Positions 20,098 through 28,376 of a stretch of DNA of 64,000 nt are shown one piece after another. Below the pieces are notes generated by a model that saw nothing but the letters and a program-made list of their open reading frames with translations, was not told the DNA's origin and did not search any database. The translations under genes and the position numbers were made by a program. Source of the stretch: JAFKFJ01 sp963786445 (GTDB lineage: Bacteria; Pseudomonadota; Alphaproteobacteria; Acetobacterales; Acetobacteraceae); NCBI GenBank assembly GCA_963786445.1, contig CAWAZU010000025.1:186001-250000 (forward strand), written 5' to 3'. How positions within the stretch are numbered: position 1 is the first letter of the stretch; the number at the start of each line of letters is the position of its first letter.

Positions 20098-20341
20098 GCC
20101 TGCTCGCCGTCGAGGGCGTGACGAAGTCGTTCGGCGGGCTGGTCGCCGTCAACGACGTGAGCTTCACGGCCGCCGCCGGCGAGATCCTGTCGATCATCGG
20201 CCCGAACGGCGCAGGCAAGAGCACTCTGTTCAAGCTCATCGGCGCGTTCCTGGCGCCGGATGCCGGCCGCGTGGCGTTTCATTGCCGGACCATCTCGCGG
20301 CTCAGGCCGCACGTCGTCGCACGTCTCGGCGTGGTCAAAGT
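20094..20341 (+). pseudogene. LivG ATPase, N-terminal fragment
   Basis: GTG start overlapping the livM stop. LLAVEGVTKSFGGLVAVNDV, Walker A GPNGAGKSTLFK and HVVARLGVVKV are LivG-like; the next expected residues (FQ of the Q-loop) never come. From about 20341 the sequence belongs to the end of an SMP-30 gene on the other strand. About 82 of ~250 residues remain, with no Q-loop, signature or Walker B, so the fragment cannot hydrolyse ATP. Confidence 0.85.
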
Positions 20342-21195
20342 CGCGGGGCCGTCGTGTCGCTGGCGATGCGCGTCACGTGCCAGCGCCCGAGATTTGCCGC
20401 GTACAGCGCCGCGCCGTCGAATGCGATGTTGGTGGGATGGCACAGCGTATGGGCGGTCGGGTCTTCGATATAGACCTCCGCCTTGCCGTCGGGCGCGACG
20501 CGGAGAATCCGCGACGGCTCGTAGCACGCGACAAACAGCGTGCCGGCGGCATCCAGCGCCAGCCCGTCGGGCAGGCCGGGAAGGTCGGCGGCGACCACGG
20601 TGCAGGCGCCGGGCGCGCCGGTCTCGCCGATGGCAATGCGGCAGACGCGGCGGCCAAAAGTTTCCGCGACCAGCAGGCCGCGCCCATCCGGCGCCAGCGC
20701 CATGCCGTTGGCGAAATTCAGGTCGCCGCCGAACCACAGCCCGCCCGCGCCGGTGCCGAGATCGTACCGCCAGACGCCGGGGCCGGGCGTGCCGAAGGCG
20801 TGGCTGTCGGAGACGTAGAGGCAACCGCGCGCACGGTCCACCACCGGAAAGTTTGCGATGCGGATGCCCGGCGGCGTGAACCGTTGCAGTGCCCGCGTGG
20901 CGAGATCGAGGCGGAACACGCAGGCGTGGCGCAGGTCGCACGCGAACAGATGGCCCGCGCCGTCGAAGGCCAGGCCGAGCACGAACCCGCCGGTGGTGGC
21001 AATCTCCTCGATCGCGCTGCCGTCCGGCGCGATGCGCAGGATCTGCCCGTTCTCGCTGCCGCACCACACCGCGCCGTCCGGTGCGACCGCGACGCCCTCC
21101 GGGTGCTGCAGCCGCGGCGTGGCGAACAGCCCGTCGAAGAACACCTGCGCCCGGTCGAGCGGCAGCACAGGGTTCGCTGCGGTGGTGAAGTTCAT
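20335..21195 (-). CDS. SMP-30/gluconolactonase family protein
   Basis: 286 residues forming a six-bladed propeller with the family motifs HPEGVAVAPDGAVWCGSENG, VLGLAFDGAGHLFACDL, FANGMALAPDGRGLLVAE and GLPDGLALDAAGTLFVAC. These enzymes hydrolyse sugar lactones using a bound divalent metal held by Glu, Asn and Asp; the matching E, N and D are present. Last gene of the minus-strand catabolic operon. Its stop lies at the junction with the truncated livG, so its final residues may be altered by the rearrangement. Confidence 0.88.
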   Translation of the reverse strand: MNFTTAANPVLPLDRAQVFFDGLFATPRLQHPEGVAVAPDGAVWCGSENGQILRIAPDGSAIEEIATTGGFVLGLAFDGAGHLFACDLRHACVFRLDLATRALQRFTPPGIRIANFPVVDRARGCLYVSDSHAFGTPGPGVWRYDLGTGAGGLWFGGDLNFANGMALAPDGRGLLVAETFGRRVCRIAIGETGAPGACTVVAADLPGLPDGLALDAAGTLFVACYEPSRILRVAPDGKAEVYIEDPTAHTLCHPTNIAFDGAALYAANLGRWHVTRIASDTTAPRL

Positions 21196-21213
21196 GGCGC
21201 GGTTTTCCCCTTG

Positions 21214-21990
21214 TCAGTCGCCCTTGATGGTCAGCCCGCCATCCACCTTCAGCAGCGTGCCGGTGATGAAGGCGGCACGGTCGCTCGCCAGGAACAGCAC
21301 GGCGTCTGCGACTTCTTCCGGCTGCCCGAAGCGGCCGATCGGGTGGGCGGCGTTCCAGCGGTCGATCAGCGCCTGCGGGTCGGCCAGATCGCGGAAGATG
21401 CGCTCGTTCATCGGGGTCATGATCGTCCCCGGCGCCACCGCATTGACGCGGATGCCGTGCGGGGCGAGATCGAGCGCCGTCTGCTGCGTCAGCGCGTTGA
21501 TGCCGCCCTTGGCGGCGGCGTACGCGGCCCAGCCGTGAAAGCCCGTCAGTGACTGCACCGAGCTGAGATTGACGATGGCGCCGCGACGCTGCCGGCGCAT
21601 GTGCGGCACCACGCATTTCATGCCCCGCCAGACGCTGGTGAGGTTGGTGCTGAGCACCGTGTTCCAGCTGTCCTCGTCGATCTCGTCCACCACGCCGCCG
21701 ATGGCGCGGGCGGCGTTGTTGACCAGGATGTCCACCGCGCCGAACGAAGCCAGCGTCTGCTCGGTCGCTAGCTGCAAATCCGCCAGCACCGTCACGTCGG
21801 TCCGCACGAAGCGGGCGCGCCCGCCGGCCGCCGTGATCTCGTGCGCGGCTTGCTCGCCGAGTGCCGTGTCGATGTCGGCGAGGGTGACCGCGGCACCGGC
21901 GCGCGCGAGCGCCTGCGCCGTCGCCTTGCCGATGCCCTGCGCCGCCCCGGTGACGATGGCCGCACGCCCGTCGAGTTCGCCCATGGTCAT
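21214..21990 (-). CDS. SDR family oxidoreductase
   Basis: 258 residues, classical short-chain dehydrogenase. Cofactor motif TGAAQGIGKATAQALARAG, then LADID (an acidic residue favouring NAD), NNAARAIGG, catalytic Ser in NLSSVQS, YAAAKGG (Tyr-x-x-x-Lys) and the C-terminal ITGTLLKVDGG. The ATG overlaps the stop of the enoyl-CoA hydratase gene. In this operon it likely oxidises a hydroxyl of a sugar or an acyl intermediate; the exact substrate is unknown. Confidence 0.92.
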   Translation of the reverse strand: MTMGELDGRAAIVTGAAQGIGKATAQALARAGAAVTLADIDTALGEQAAHEITAAGGRARFVRTDVTVLADLQLATEQTLASFGAVDILVNNAARAIGGVVDEIDEDSWNTVLSTNLTSVWRGMKCVVPHMRRQRRGAIVNLSSVQSLTGFHGWAAYAAAKGGINALTQQTALDLAPHGIRVNAVAPGTIMTPMNERIFRDLADPQALIDRWNAAHPIGRFGQPEEVADAVLFLASDRAAFITGTLLKVDGGLTIKGD

Positions 21991-22775
21991 GCGCCTCCGA
22001 AGGATGGCGACCGTTTCGCGAGGAAGGCGTCGATCCCTTCCTGGCCGTCGCGTGTGCCGTACAGGCGGAACAGCACTTCCTGTTCCAGGCTGAGTGCGGC
22101 CGGCAGCGCCGCATCGCCGCCGAGCCGCAGCAGCCGCTTCATCTCCGCCTGCGCCAGCGGACCGAGTTTGAGCATCGCGCGTGCCTTCTCCAGAGTGGTC
22201 GCCAGCAGCGCCTCCGGCGGGCAGAGCGCGGCGGCGAGGCCGAGCGCGTAGGCGCGTTCGCCGGTCAGCCGCGCGCCGGCCAGCAGCAGGTCGGCGGTGG
22301 CGTGGCGGCCGATGCTGCGCAGCAGGCGCTGGGTACCGCCGCCGCCGGGGCAGAGGCCGAGCAGTCCCTCCGGCAAGCCGAGCCGCGCCGAGGTGGCGAC
22401 GACCAGCACATCGCAGCACAGCGCGAGTTCCAGCCCGCCGCCGAGCGCGTAGCCGTTGATCGCGGCGACGGTCGGGCGGGGCAGCGCCTCCAGCCGGTCG
22501 AACAGGCGCCGGCTGTCGAACTGGTAGGCGATGAAGGCGGCATCGCGGCGGCCCTGGTATTCCGCGATGTCCGCACCGGCCGCGAAGGCGCGGTCGCCCG
22601 CGCCGGTCAGCACCACGACGCGGATCGCCGGGTCGGCGTCCACCGCATCCAGCGCCGCCGCGAACTCGTCCAGCATCTTGGTGCTGAGCGCGTTCAGCTT
22701 GTCCGGCCGATTGAGCCGCAGGACGGCGATCGCGCCCTCCACCGTCTCCCGAAGGACCAGGTTTTCCGCCATCAC
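21987..22775 (-). CDS. Enoyl-CoA hydratase/isomerase family protein
   Basis: 262 residues, crotonase fold. RLNRPDKLNALSTKMLDEF, the oxyanion-hole motif AFAAGADIAEYQGR, INGYALGGGLELALCCD and GLPEGLLGLCPGGGGTQRLL are all present. The two glutamates expected for a hydratase are approximated by E in GLELAL and E in LPEGLLGL. Overlaps both neighbours by four bases, so the CoA transferase, hydratase and SDR are translated together and probably form one CoA-dependent pathway. Confidence 0.92.
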   Translation of the reverse strand: MMAENLVLRETVEGAIAVLRLNRPDKLNALSTKMLDEFAAALDAVDADPAIRVVVLTGAGDRAFAAGADIAEYQGRRDAAFIAYQFDSRRLFDRLEALPRPTVAAINGYALGGGLELALCCDVLVVATSARLGLPEGLLGLCPGGGGTQRLLRSIGRHATADLLLAGARLTGERAYALGLAAALCPPEALLATTLEKARAMLKLGPLAQAEMKRLLRLGGDAALPAALSLEQEVLFRLYGTRDGQEGIDAFLAKRSPSFGGA

Positions 22776-23977
22776 ACCACGCCCCGCGCGCGCAAGTCGG
22801 CGATGCGCGCCGCGTCGTAGCCGAGTTCGCCGAGGATCGCGTCGGTGTGCTCGCCGACCAGCGGCGGGGCGAGACGGATGCTGCCCGGCGTCTCGCTGAA
22901 CACCACCGGCACGCCGATGACTTTCATGCGGCCGGCGCGCGGGTGCTCGATCTCCTGGATCATGCCATTGTGCGCGACCTGCGGATCGACCAGCACGTCA
23001 TCGAAATCCTGCACGCGTGCGCACCAGAGGTCGCGCGCCGACAGTGCTGCCAGCACGTCGGCGGCACGGCGGTGCGCCAGCGCATCGTCGAGGATGCGGC
23101 GCACCTCGTCGCGCCGCCGATAGGCGCTGGCCTCGTCGGCGTAGGCGCGCAACGCCGGCAGGCCAAGCGCCTCGCCGACCGCCGGCAGCGGATTCATCGA
23201 GATGGCGACATGGCCGTCCGCCGTCGCGTAGATGCCGAACGGCGCCGCGAGCCACGGCGCGCCGATCCCGGCCGCGCTCCGCTCGCCCTTGGTCGGCAGG
23301 TTGAAATGCGCCAGCAGCTCCTGGCACTGGATCGCCAGCGCGGTGTTGAACAGCGACACTTCGAGTTTCTGCCCGACGCCGGTGCGCTCGCGGCAGAACA
23401 GCGCGGTGACGATGGACAGCGCCAGCATCAGCGCCGTGCTGGCATCCATCACCGAGCATGCCGACGGCACCGGCGGTTCTCCCGCCCGCCCGTTTTGCGC
23501 AGCGTAGCCGGACATCGCCTGGATCAGCAGGTCCTGCCCCGGCCGCGCCACATACGGGCCGGTGGCGCCGAACCCGGATCCCGAGGCGTAGACGATGCGC
23601 GGGTTGATTTTTCGCAGGTCGTCGTAGCCCAGGCCGAGCTTGTCCAGCACGCCGGGGCGGAAATTCTCCACCACCACGTCGGCATCGCGCACCAGCGCGC
23701 GCACGACCGCCTTGCCGTCCTCGGCCTTGAGGTCGAGCGTCAGGCTGCGCTTGTTGCGGTTCATCGCCAGGAAGAACGGGCTGTCGCCGCCGAGCATCTG
23801 GCCCATCGCGGCCAGCCCGCGCTCCCACTCGCCATGCACCGGGCGCTCGATTTTTATGATGTCGGCGCCCATGTCGCCGAGGAACTGGGTGGCAAACGGT
23901 CCCAGCATCATCTGCGTGAAATCGACCACGCGCACGCCGTCGAGCGCCGCCGGCCGAGCCTGTCTGTCCCGTGTCAT
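22772..23977 (-). CDS. CaiB/BaiF family CoA transferase (class III)
   Basis: 401 residues. DGVRVVDFTQMMLGPFATQF, GADIIKIERP, MNRNKRSLTLDLK, DVVVENFRPGVLDKLGLGY and YASGSGFGATGPY carry the class III fold and its catalytic Asp region (the Asp following VPSACSVMD near residue 170). Such enzymes move CoA between an acyl-CoA and a free acid. The start was placed at MTRDRQ, six bases after the permease stop. With the hydratase it should activate an organic acid for breakdown. Confidence 0.92.
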   Translation of the reverse strand: MTRDRQARPAALDGVRVVDFTQMMLGPFATQFLGDMGADIIKIERPVHGEWERGLAAMGQMLGGDSPFFLAMNRNKRSLTLDLKAEDGKAVVRALVRDADVVVENFRPGVLDKLGLGYDDLRKINPRIVYASGSGFGATGPYVARPGQDLLIQAMSGYAAQNGRAGEPPVPSACSVMDASTALMLALSIVTALFCRERTGVGQKLEVSLFNTALAIQCQELLAHFNLPTKGERSAAGIGAPWLAAPFGIYATADGHVAISMNPLPAVGEALGLPALRAYADEASAYRRRDEVRRILDDALAHRRAADVLAALSARDLWCARVQDFDDVLVDPQVAHNGMIQEIEHPRAGRMKVIGVPVVFSETPGSIRLAPPLVGEHTDAILGELGYDAARIADLRARGVV

Positions 23978-23982
23978 GCCGC

Positions 23983-24813
23983 CTATCCCTTCACCGAGCC
24001 GGCGGTGAGGCCGGCCACGAACTGCCGCTGCACCAGGAAGAACGCGAGCACCACCGGCAGCGACACCAGCACCGAACTCGCCATCAGCTCGCCGTAGCGG
24101 ATGCCGTACTGGCCGATATAGTCGTTCATGCCGACCGGCAGCGTCGCCATCTCCTTCGTCGAGGTGAACGAGAGCGCGAACAGGAACTCCTGCCACGTCA
24201 CGATCAGCACGAACACGCTGGTGGCGACCAGGCCGGGGCGGCAGAGCGGCACCACGACGGCGAAGAAGGCGCGCAGCTTCGTCGCGCCATCCACCGCCGC
24301 CGCTTCCTCCAGCGTGGCGGGGATGCTCGCCAGGAATCCCCGCAGCATCCAGATCGCCACCGGCAGCGTGATGGTGATGTAGGCGATGATGAGCGCGGCA
24401 TAGGTGTTCAGCAGGCCGGCGGCCTTCACCATGCGGTAGATCGGGATGATGATGGCGCTGGACGGAAACAGCTGCGCCACCATGACCGCGACCAGCAGCA
24501 CGGCCAGGATGCGCAGCTGGAAGCGCGTGAAGGCATAGGCCGCCAGCAGCGCAAGCGTGATGGTGATGGCCAGCGTCGCGGCGGAGACGATGATGCTGTT
24601 GAGGAAGTAACGCTGGAACTCGGGACGGAACGCCGAGCCGTAATTGGCGAGCGTCGGGTGTTCCGGCCACAGCCGCGCGGGAATGGCGAACGGCTCCGTC
24701 GCCGGCTTGAGCGAGACGCTCAGCATCCAGAAGAACGGCAGCAGGATCACCACCGCGAGCAGGACCTGCCCCAGCAGCAAGCCGGCGCGGCGCACAATGC
24801 GGCGGCGGTGCAT
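23983..24813 (-). CDS. CUT1 carbohydrate ABC permease (MalG type)
   Basis: 276 residues, six membrane segments. LLPFFWMLSVSLKPATEPF near the N-terminus and the EAA loop EEAAAVDGATKLRAFFAVVV are MalG-like, as is the ending FVAGLTAGSVKG. ATG chosen at 24813 since the open frame beyond it overlaps the MalF-like gene. Pairs with the gene upstream to form the importer channel. Confidence 0.92.
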   Translation of the reverse strand: MHRRRIVRRAGLLLGQVLLAVVILLPFFWMLSVSLKPATEPFAIPARLWPEHPTLANYGSAFRPEFQRYFLNSIIVSAATLAITITLALLAAYAFTRFQLRILAVLLVAVMVAQLFPSSAIIIPIYRMVKAAGLLNTYAALIIAYITITLPVAIWMLRGFLASIPATLEEAAAVDGATKLRAFFAVVVPLCRPGLVATSVFVLIVTWQEFLFALSFTSTKEMATLPVGMNDYIGQYGIRYGELMASSVLVSLPVVLAFFLVQRQFVAGLTAGSVKG

Positions 24814-24814
24814 C

Positions 24815-25699
24815 TCAGGCCCCCCGAAACTGCCGGCGCTGCAACAGCAGGAAGCCGGCGACGAAGGCGGCCAGCACCGCGATCGAGAACACGCCATACA
24901 CCGCCGCCTGCCCAAAGCGGAACTGGCCGAAGCCGAGTTCGTAGATGCGCGTGGGAAAGATCTGCGTGGCGTTCTGCGGGCCGCCGCGCGTCAGCACCCA
25001 GATCATGTCGAAATAGTTGAACGTCAGGATGGTCGTGATCAACAGGTTGGTCGCGATCACCGGCCGCAATGTCGGCAGCACGATATGCCGCAGCCGGCGC
25101 ACCGCGCCCGCGCCGTCGATGGTCGCCGCCTCCATCTGCTCGCGATCCACGCCTTGCAGGCCGGCGAGATAGACCACGGCGGAGAACGGGAACCCCTTCC
25201 AGATCGCGGCGACGATCGCCGCCGGCATCGCCGTGCGCGCATCGCCCAGCCACGCGATCCCGCCATGCACCAGGCCCGAGCTGATGAGGAACGAGTTGAT
25301 GAGGCCGAGTTGCGGGTCGAACATGAAGCGCCACAGGATCGCCGCCACCACGCCCGGCAGTATCCAGGGCAGCAGCACCAGCGAGCGGATCACGCCCTGT
25401 CCCGGGCCGCCCTGGTTCAGCAGCAGCGCGACTAAAAAGCCCAGTACGTTCTGCCCGGCGACAACCGCCGCCGTCCAGACCAGCGAATTGACCACCACGC
25501 CGCGGAAGCCCGGATCGGCGAGCACGTGCGCGTAGCTGGCGAGACCGACGAAGCGGGGCATCGGGTTGATGAAGGAACCAGAGTAAAAGCTCTCGATGAC
25601 CGTCCCGACCATCGGATAGTACATCAGCACGGCGACAAGCACGGTGGCCGGCGCGGCCAGCAGCAACGCCAACCAGCGGTCGCGCACGGGCGCGCGCAT
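24815..25699 (-). CDS. CUT1 carbohydrate ABC permease (MalF type)
   Basis: 294 residues from the ATG MRAPVRDRW; a GTG at 25756 overlapping the previous stop would add 19 residues and fits the operon's coupling style. Six membrane segments, LLPWILPGVVAAILWRFMFD, and the EAA loop MEAATIDGAGAVRRLRHIVLP. Imports an unknown sugar-like compound with the binding protein upstream. No ATPase gene is present in the operon. Confidence 0.9.
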   Translation of the reverse strand: MRAPVRDRWLALLLAAPATVLVAVLMYYPMVGTVIESFYSGSFINPMPRFVGLASYAHVLADPGFRGVVVNSLVWTAAVVAGQNVLGFLVALLLNQGGPGQGVIRSLVLLPWILPGVVAAILWRFMFDPQLGLINSFLISSGLVHGGIAWLGDARTAMPAAIVAAIWKGFPFSAVVYLAGLQGVDREQMEAATIDGAGAVRRLRHIVLPTLRPVIATNLLITTILTFNYFDMIWVLTRGGPQNATQIFPTRIYELGFGQFRFGQAAVYGVFSIAVLAAFVAGFLLLQRRQFRGA

Positions 25700-25752
25700 G
25701 CGTCGGGCAGGGAAGGCCCGGAGCGGCAGGCGCCGCTCCGGGGGGAGGGAGC

Positions 25753-26985
25753 TCACTGGGCGAGCGCGTCGATCGCCTTGCAGGCCGTCGCCGCCGCCTG
25801 CGCCGCGTCCTTGCCGGACAGCACGTCTTGCGCCAGCGCGACCTCGATGTCCGACACCTCCAGGTAGCGCGGCGACAGCGGCCGCGGCCGCGCATTGTTC
25901 AGGTGCGCCATGATGAGGTCCGGGTGCTTGCGGTTCTTGGCCAGGAATTCCTTCGCCGCCTGCACGTTCGCCGGGATCAGGTCCACCACGGCGCCGTTCA
26001 CGTCGGGGCGGGTGAGGAAGCGGACGAACTTCCATGCCGCGTCCTGGTGCTTCGACGCCTTGTAAACCACGAGGTTCCAGCCGCCATAGGTGCCGACCGG
26101 GGTTTTCCCCGCAGGCGCGGTGCCGACGACAAAATCCCAGTCGAGCTTGCTCTTCTGCAACGTCGGCTGCTCCAGCGCCGGCCAGAACTCGGTGGCGAGC
26201 GAGCCATTAAGAAACAGCTCGCGCATGTCGCCGCTCGCCGCATTGAGAATGCCCTTCGGCGCATAGGGCGCGAGCGCGGCCATGTATTGCAGCGCCTGCA
26301 CCGCTGCCGGCTGCGCCAGCGCACACTTGCCCTGCGCGTCGAGCACGCTGCCGCCGTTGGAATAGATGAAGCTGTCCATCACAACGACCGTGTCCTCGCC
26401 CTTGTGCGCGAACAGGCCGACGCCGAAGCGGCCTTTTGCGGGATCGGTCAGCTTCTTGCCGGCTGCCAGCAATCCCTCCCAGGTGGTCGCGGAGGCCGGA
26501 TCGACGCCGGCCTCGGCGAACAGTTTCTTGTTGTAGTAGGTGAAGGACCAGACGTCGACATTGAACGGGATGCCCCACAGCTTGCCGTCGTAGTTGGCGC
26601 TGTCCCAGGCGCCCTTGAAGAACTCGTCGGGCTTGATGCCGGCACGCCCGGCGAGGTCGTCGAGCGGTTCGATGGCGCCGGCCACGGCAAAGGCGGCGTT
26701 CCAGATCTGATCGACCGTCGAGACGTCCGGCGCATTGCCGCCCTGCACCGCGGTCAGCAGACGCTGCTGGTATTCCGGATACGGCACGGTGACCACGTTC
26801 ACCTTGATGCCGGGGTTCTCGGCCTCGAAGCGCTTGACCGCTTCCTTCTGATACTGGCTGAGACCGGATTCGGTCTGCTGGTTGTCCCAGAATTGCAGGG
26901 TGGTGTCCGCGGCGCGTGCGGGCGCCGAGGCGGCGAGTCCGGCCAGCGCAATCGCCGCCGAGGCAAGTATGGTGGCACGAAGCAT
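25753..26985 (-). CDS. Extracellular solute-binding protein, CUT1 family
   Basis: 410 residues with a signal peptide ending APARAA. Mature protein: TTLQFWDNQQTESGLSQYQK, RFEAENPGIKVNVVTVPY, GNAPDVSTVDQIW and FYYNK-like segment WSFTYYNKKLFAEAGVDP, all typical of family 1 periplasmic binding proteins for oligosaccharides or polyols. First transport gene of the operon; its expression likely exceeds that of the permeases. Confidence 0.93.
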   Translation of the reverse strand: MLRATILASAAIALAGLAASAPARAADTTLQFWDNQQTESGLSQYQKEAVKRFEAENPGIKVNVVTVPYPEYQQRLLTAVQGGNAPDVSTVDQIWNAAFAVAGAIEPLDDLAGRAGIKPDEFFKGAWDSANYDGKLWGIPFNVDVWSFTYYNKKLFAEAGVDPASATTWEGLLAAGKKLTDPAKGRFGVGLFAHKGEDTVVVMDSFIYSNGGSVLDAQGKCALAQPAAVQALQYMAALAPYAPKGILNAASGDMRELFLNGSLATEFWPALEQPTLQKSKLDWDFVVGTAPAGKTPVGTYGGWNLVVYKASKHQDAAWKFVRFLTRPDVNGAVVDLIPANVQAAKEFLAKNRKHPDLIMAHLNNARPRPLSPRYLEVSDIEVALAQDVLSGKDAAQAAATACKAIDALAQ

Positions 26986-27034
26986 GATGGGCGTCTCCTC
27001 CGTCGGGTTCTCGTTGCGCCGCGCGGGTCTCCCG

Positions 27035-28123
27035 CTACAGCGTCACGACGCGTTTTTCGCGGATGCTCTTATCGGCGGCCAGCACGATCCGCAAGCTGTT
27101 CACCGCATCCTGCATGTGGTCCGTGAGATCACGGTCCTCGCGGATTGCGCGCAGCAGGAACGCCTGTTCGCGTGCGCACAGTTCGTCGTGCCCCGGCTCG
27201 TCGTCCATGCGGAACACCTCGTCCGGCTGCGCCAGCGAGTTGTCCGGGTTGAGGGCGGCGTGATGCAGGCGGATCATGCTGGTCTTGGTGTGGGTGTCGA
27301 TGTCGGCCGACGTGGTTTCCGCGGCACCTTCCTCGGTGCCGCGGGCCTGCTCCGGCATGACGATGCTGACCGCGCCTTTCGGCCCCACCACGTCTTTGAC
27401 GAAGAACGCCACCTCGCTCATCATCGGCCCCCAGCCGGCCTCGTACCAGCCGACCGAGCCGTCCTCGAACTCGACGTGCAGGTGGCCGTAGTTGTAGGTC
27501 TTCACCTCGTCGGAGAGATGCGCGCCGATGCCGTGCACGCGCACCGGCCGGGACTGCGTCATCTGGCACATCACGTCCACGTAATGCACGCCGCAATCGA
27601 CGATCGGCGGCAGGCTCTGCATCAGCGCGCGGTGCCATGTCCAGGCCGCGCCGATCGACTGCTGGTTGAGGTTCATGCGCATCACCAGCGGCTTGCCGAG
27701 CGTGCGCGCGATCTGCACGAACTTCGTCCAGGACGGATGCACGCGCAGGATGTAGCCGACCACCAGCTTGCGCCGGTGCGCGATCGCAGCATCGACCACG
27801 CGCTGGGCATCCTCCACCGTCTCGGCCAGCGGCTTTTCCACGAAGACATGCGCGCCCGCCTCGATCGCACGCTGCGCGTAGGCGGCATGCGTGTCGGGAT
27901 AGGTGTTGATCGAGACGACATCCGGCTTCACTTCGGCCAACGCCGTGGCGAAATCGGCAAAGCGCGGCACGTCGCGCCACTCTCCCGGCAGATCGCCGCG
28001 TTGGGCTATCGAGCGGGCGCACAGCCCGGCAAGGCGAAATCCGTCGAGCGCGTGGTAGGCGCGCGCATGCGACATGCCCATGTTGCCGAGTCCCACGACC
28101 AGCACACGCAGATCATTCGCCAT
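27035..28123 (-). CDS. Gfo/Idh/MocA family NAD(P)-dependent oxidoreductase
   Basis: 362 residues. N-terminal Rossmann fold LRVLVVGLGNMGMSHARAYH, INTYPDTHAAYAQRAIEAGA and the catalytic-lysine motif HVFVEKPLAETVEDAQR; C-terminal alpha/beta domain with DCGVHYVDVMCQM, the conserved Asp/His pair of the active site. ATG preceded by a strong aggagg. It heads the minus-strand operon and would oxidise a sugar or cyclitol that the adjoining importer brings in, feeding the lactonase and dehydrogenase steps. Confidence 0.93.
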   Translation of the reverse strand: MANDLRVLVVGLGNMGMSHARAYHALDGFRLAGLCARSIAQRGDLPGEWRDVPRFADFATALAEVKPDVVSINTYPDTHAAYAQRAIEAGAHVFVEKPLAETVEDAQRVVDAAIAHRRKLVVGYILRVHPSWTKFVQIARTLGKPLVMRMNLNQQSIGAAWTWHRALMQSLPPIVDCGVHYVDVMCQMTQSRPVRVHGIGAHLSDEVKTYNYGHLHVEFEDGSVGWYEAGWGPMMSEVAFFVKDVVGPKGAVSIVMPEQARGTEEGAAETTSADIDTHTKTSMIRLHHAALNPDNSLAQPDEVFRMDDEPGHDELCAREQAFLLRAIREDRDLTDHMQDAVNSLRIVLAADKSIREKRVVTL

Positions 28124-28140
28124 CGTCGTTTCCTCCTGTG

Positions 28141-28308
28141 CTACCAAGGTGGCGCGAACACGTCCGCGTCGGCGGGCACGCTGCGCAGCACCTGTTCGGA
28201 CAACTCGATCAGGCCGGCAAGATCGTCGAGCGACAGCAATTCGATCGGAGAATGCGTGCAGCGCGCCCCCGTGCCGTTCGCGATGCGCGGCGATGCTTGA
28301 CAGGCCGC
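28141..28308 (-). pseudogene. Metallopeptidase-like (M42/M20) C-terminal remnant
   Basis: A minus-strand frame reads SPRIANGTGARCTHSPIELL, then SLDDLAGLIELSEQVLRSVP and stops at 28141, 18 bases before the Gfo/Idh start. The CTHSPIE...LDDL pattern resembles the end of M42/M20-type zinc peptidases (R-Y-T-H-S-P-V-E). No start or upstream portion can be found; beyond 28310 the region is the DeoR promoter. It is probably the end of a lost first gene of the catabolic operon. Confidence 0.5.
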
Positions 28309-28376
28309 CGTGCGCTTCGTAGCGTAAACTCATCCGAACAGAATACAACACCGTTCTTACAGGAACGAACAAGGGA

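Noticed and set aside
17478..20341. Genomic island or insertion-sequence scar
   Set aside because: No transposase, integrase, tRNA, inverted repeat or target duplication could be seen at the edges; only truncations are supported.
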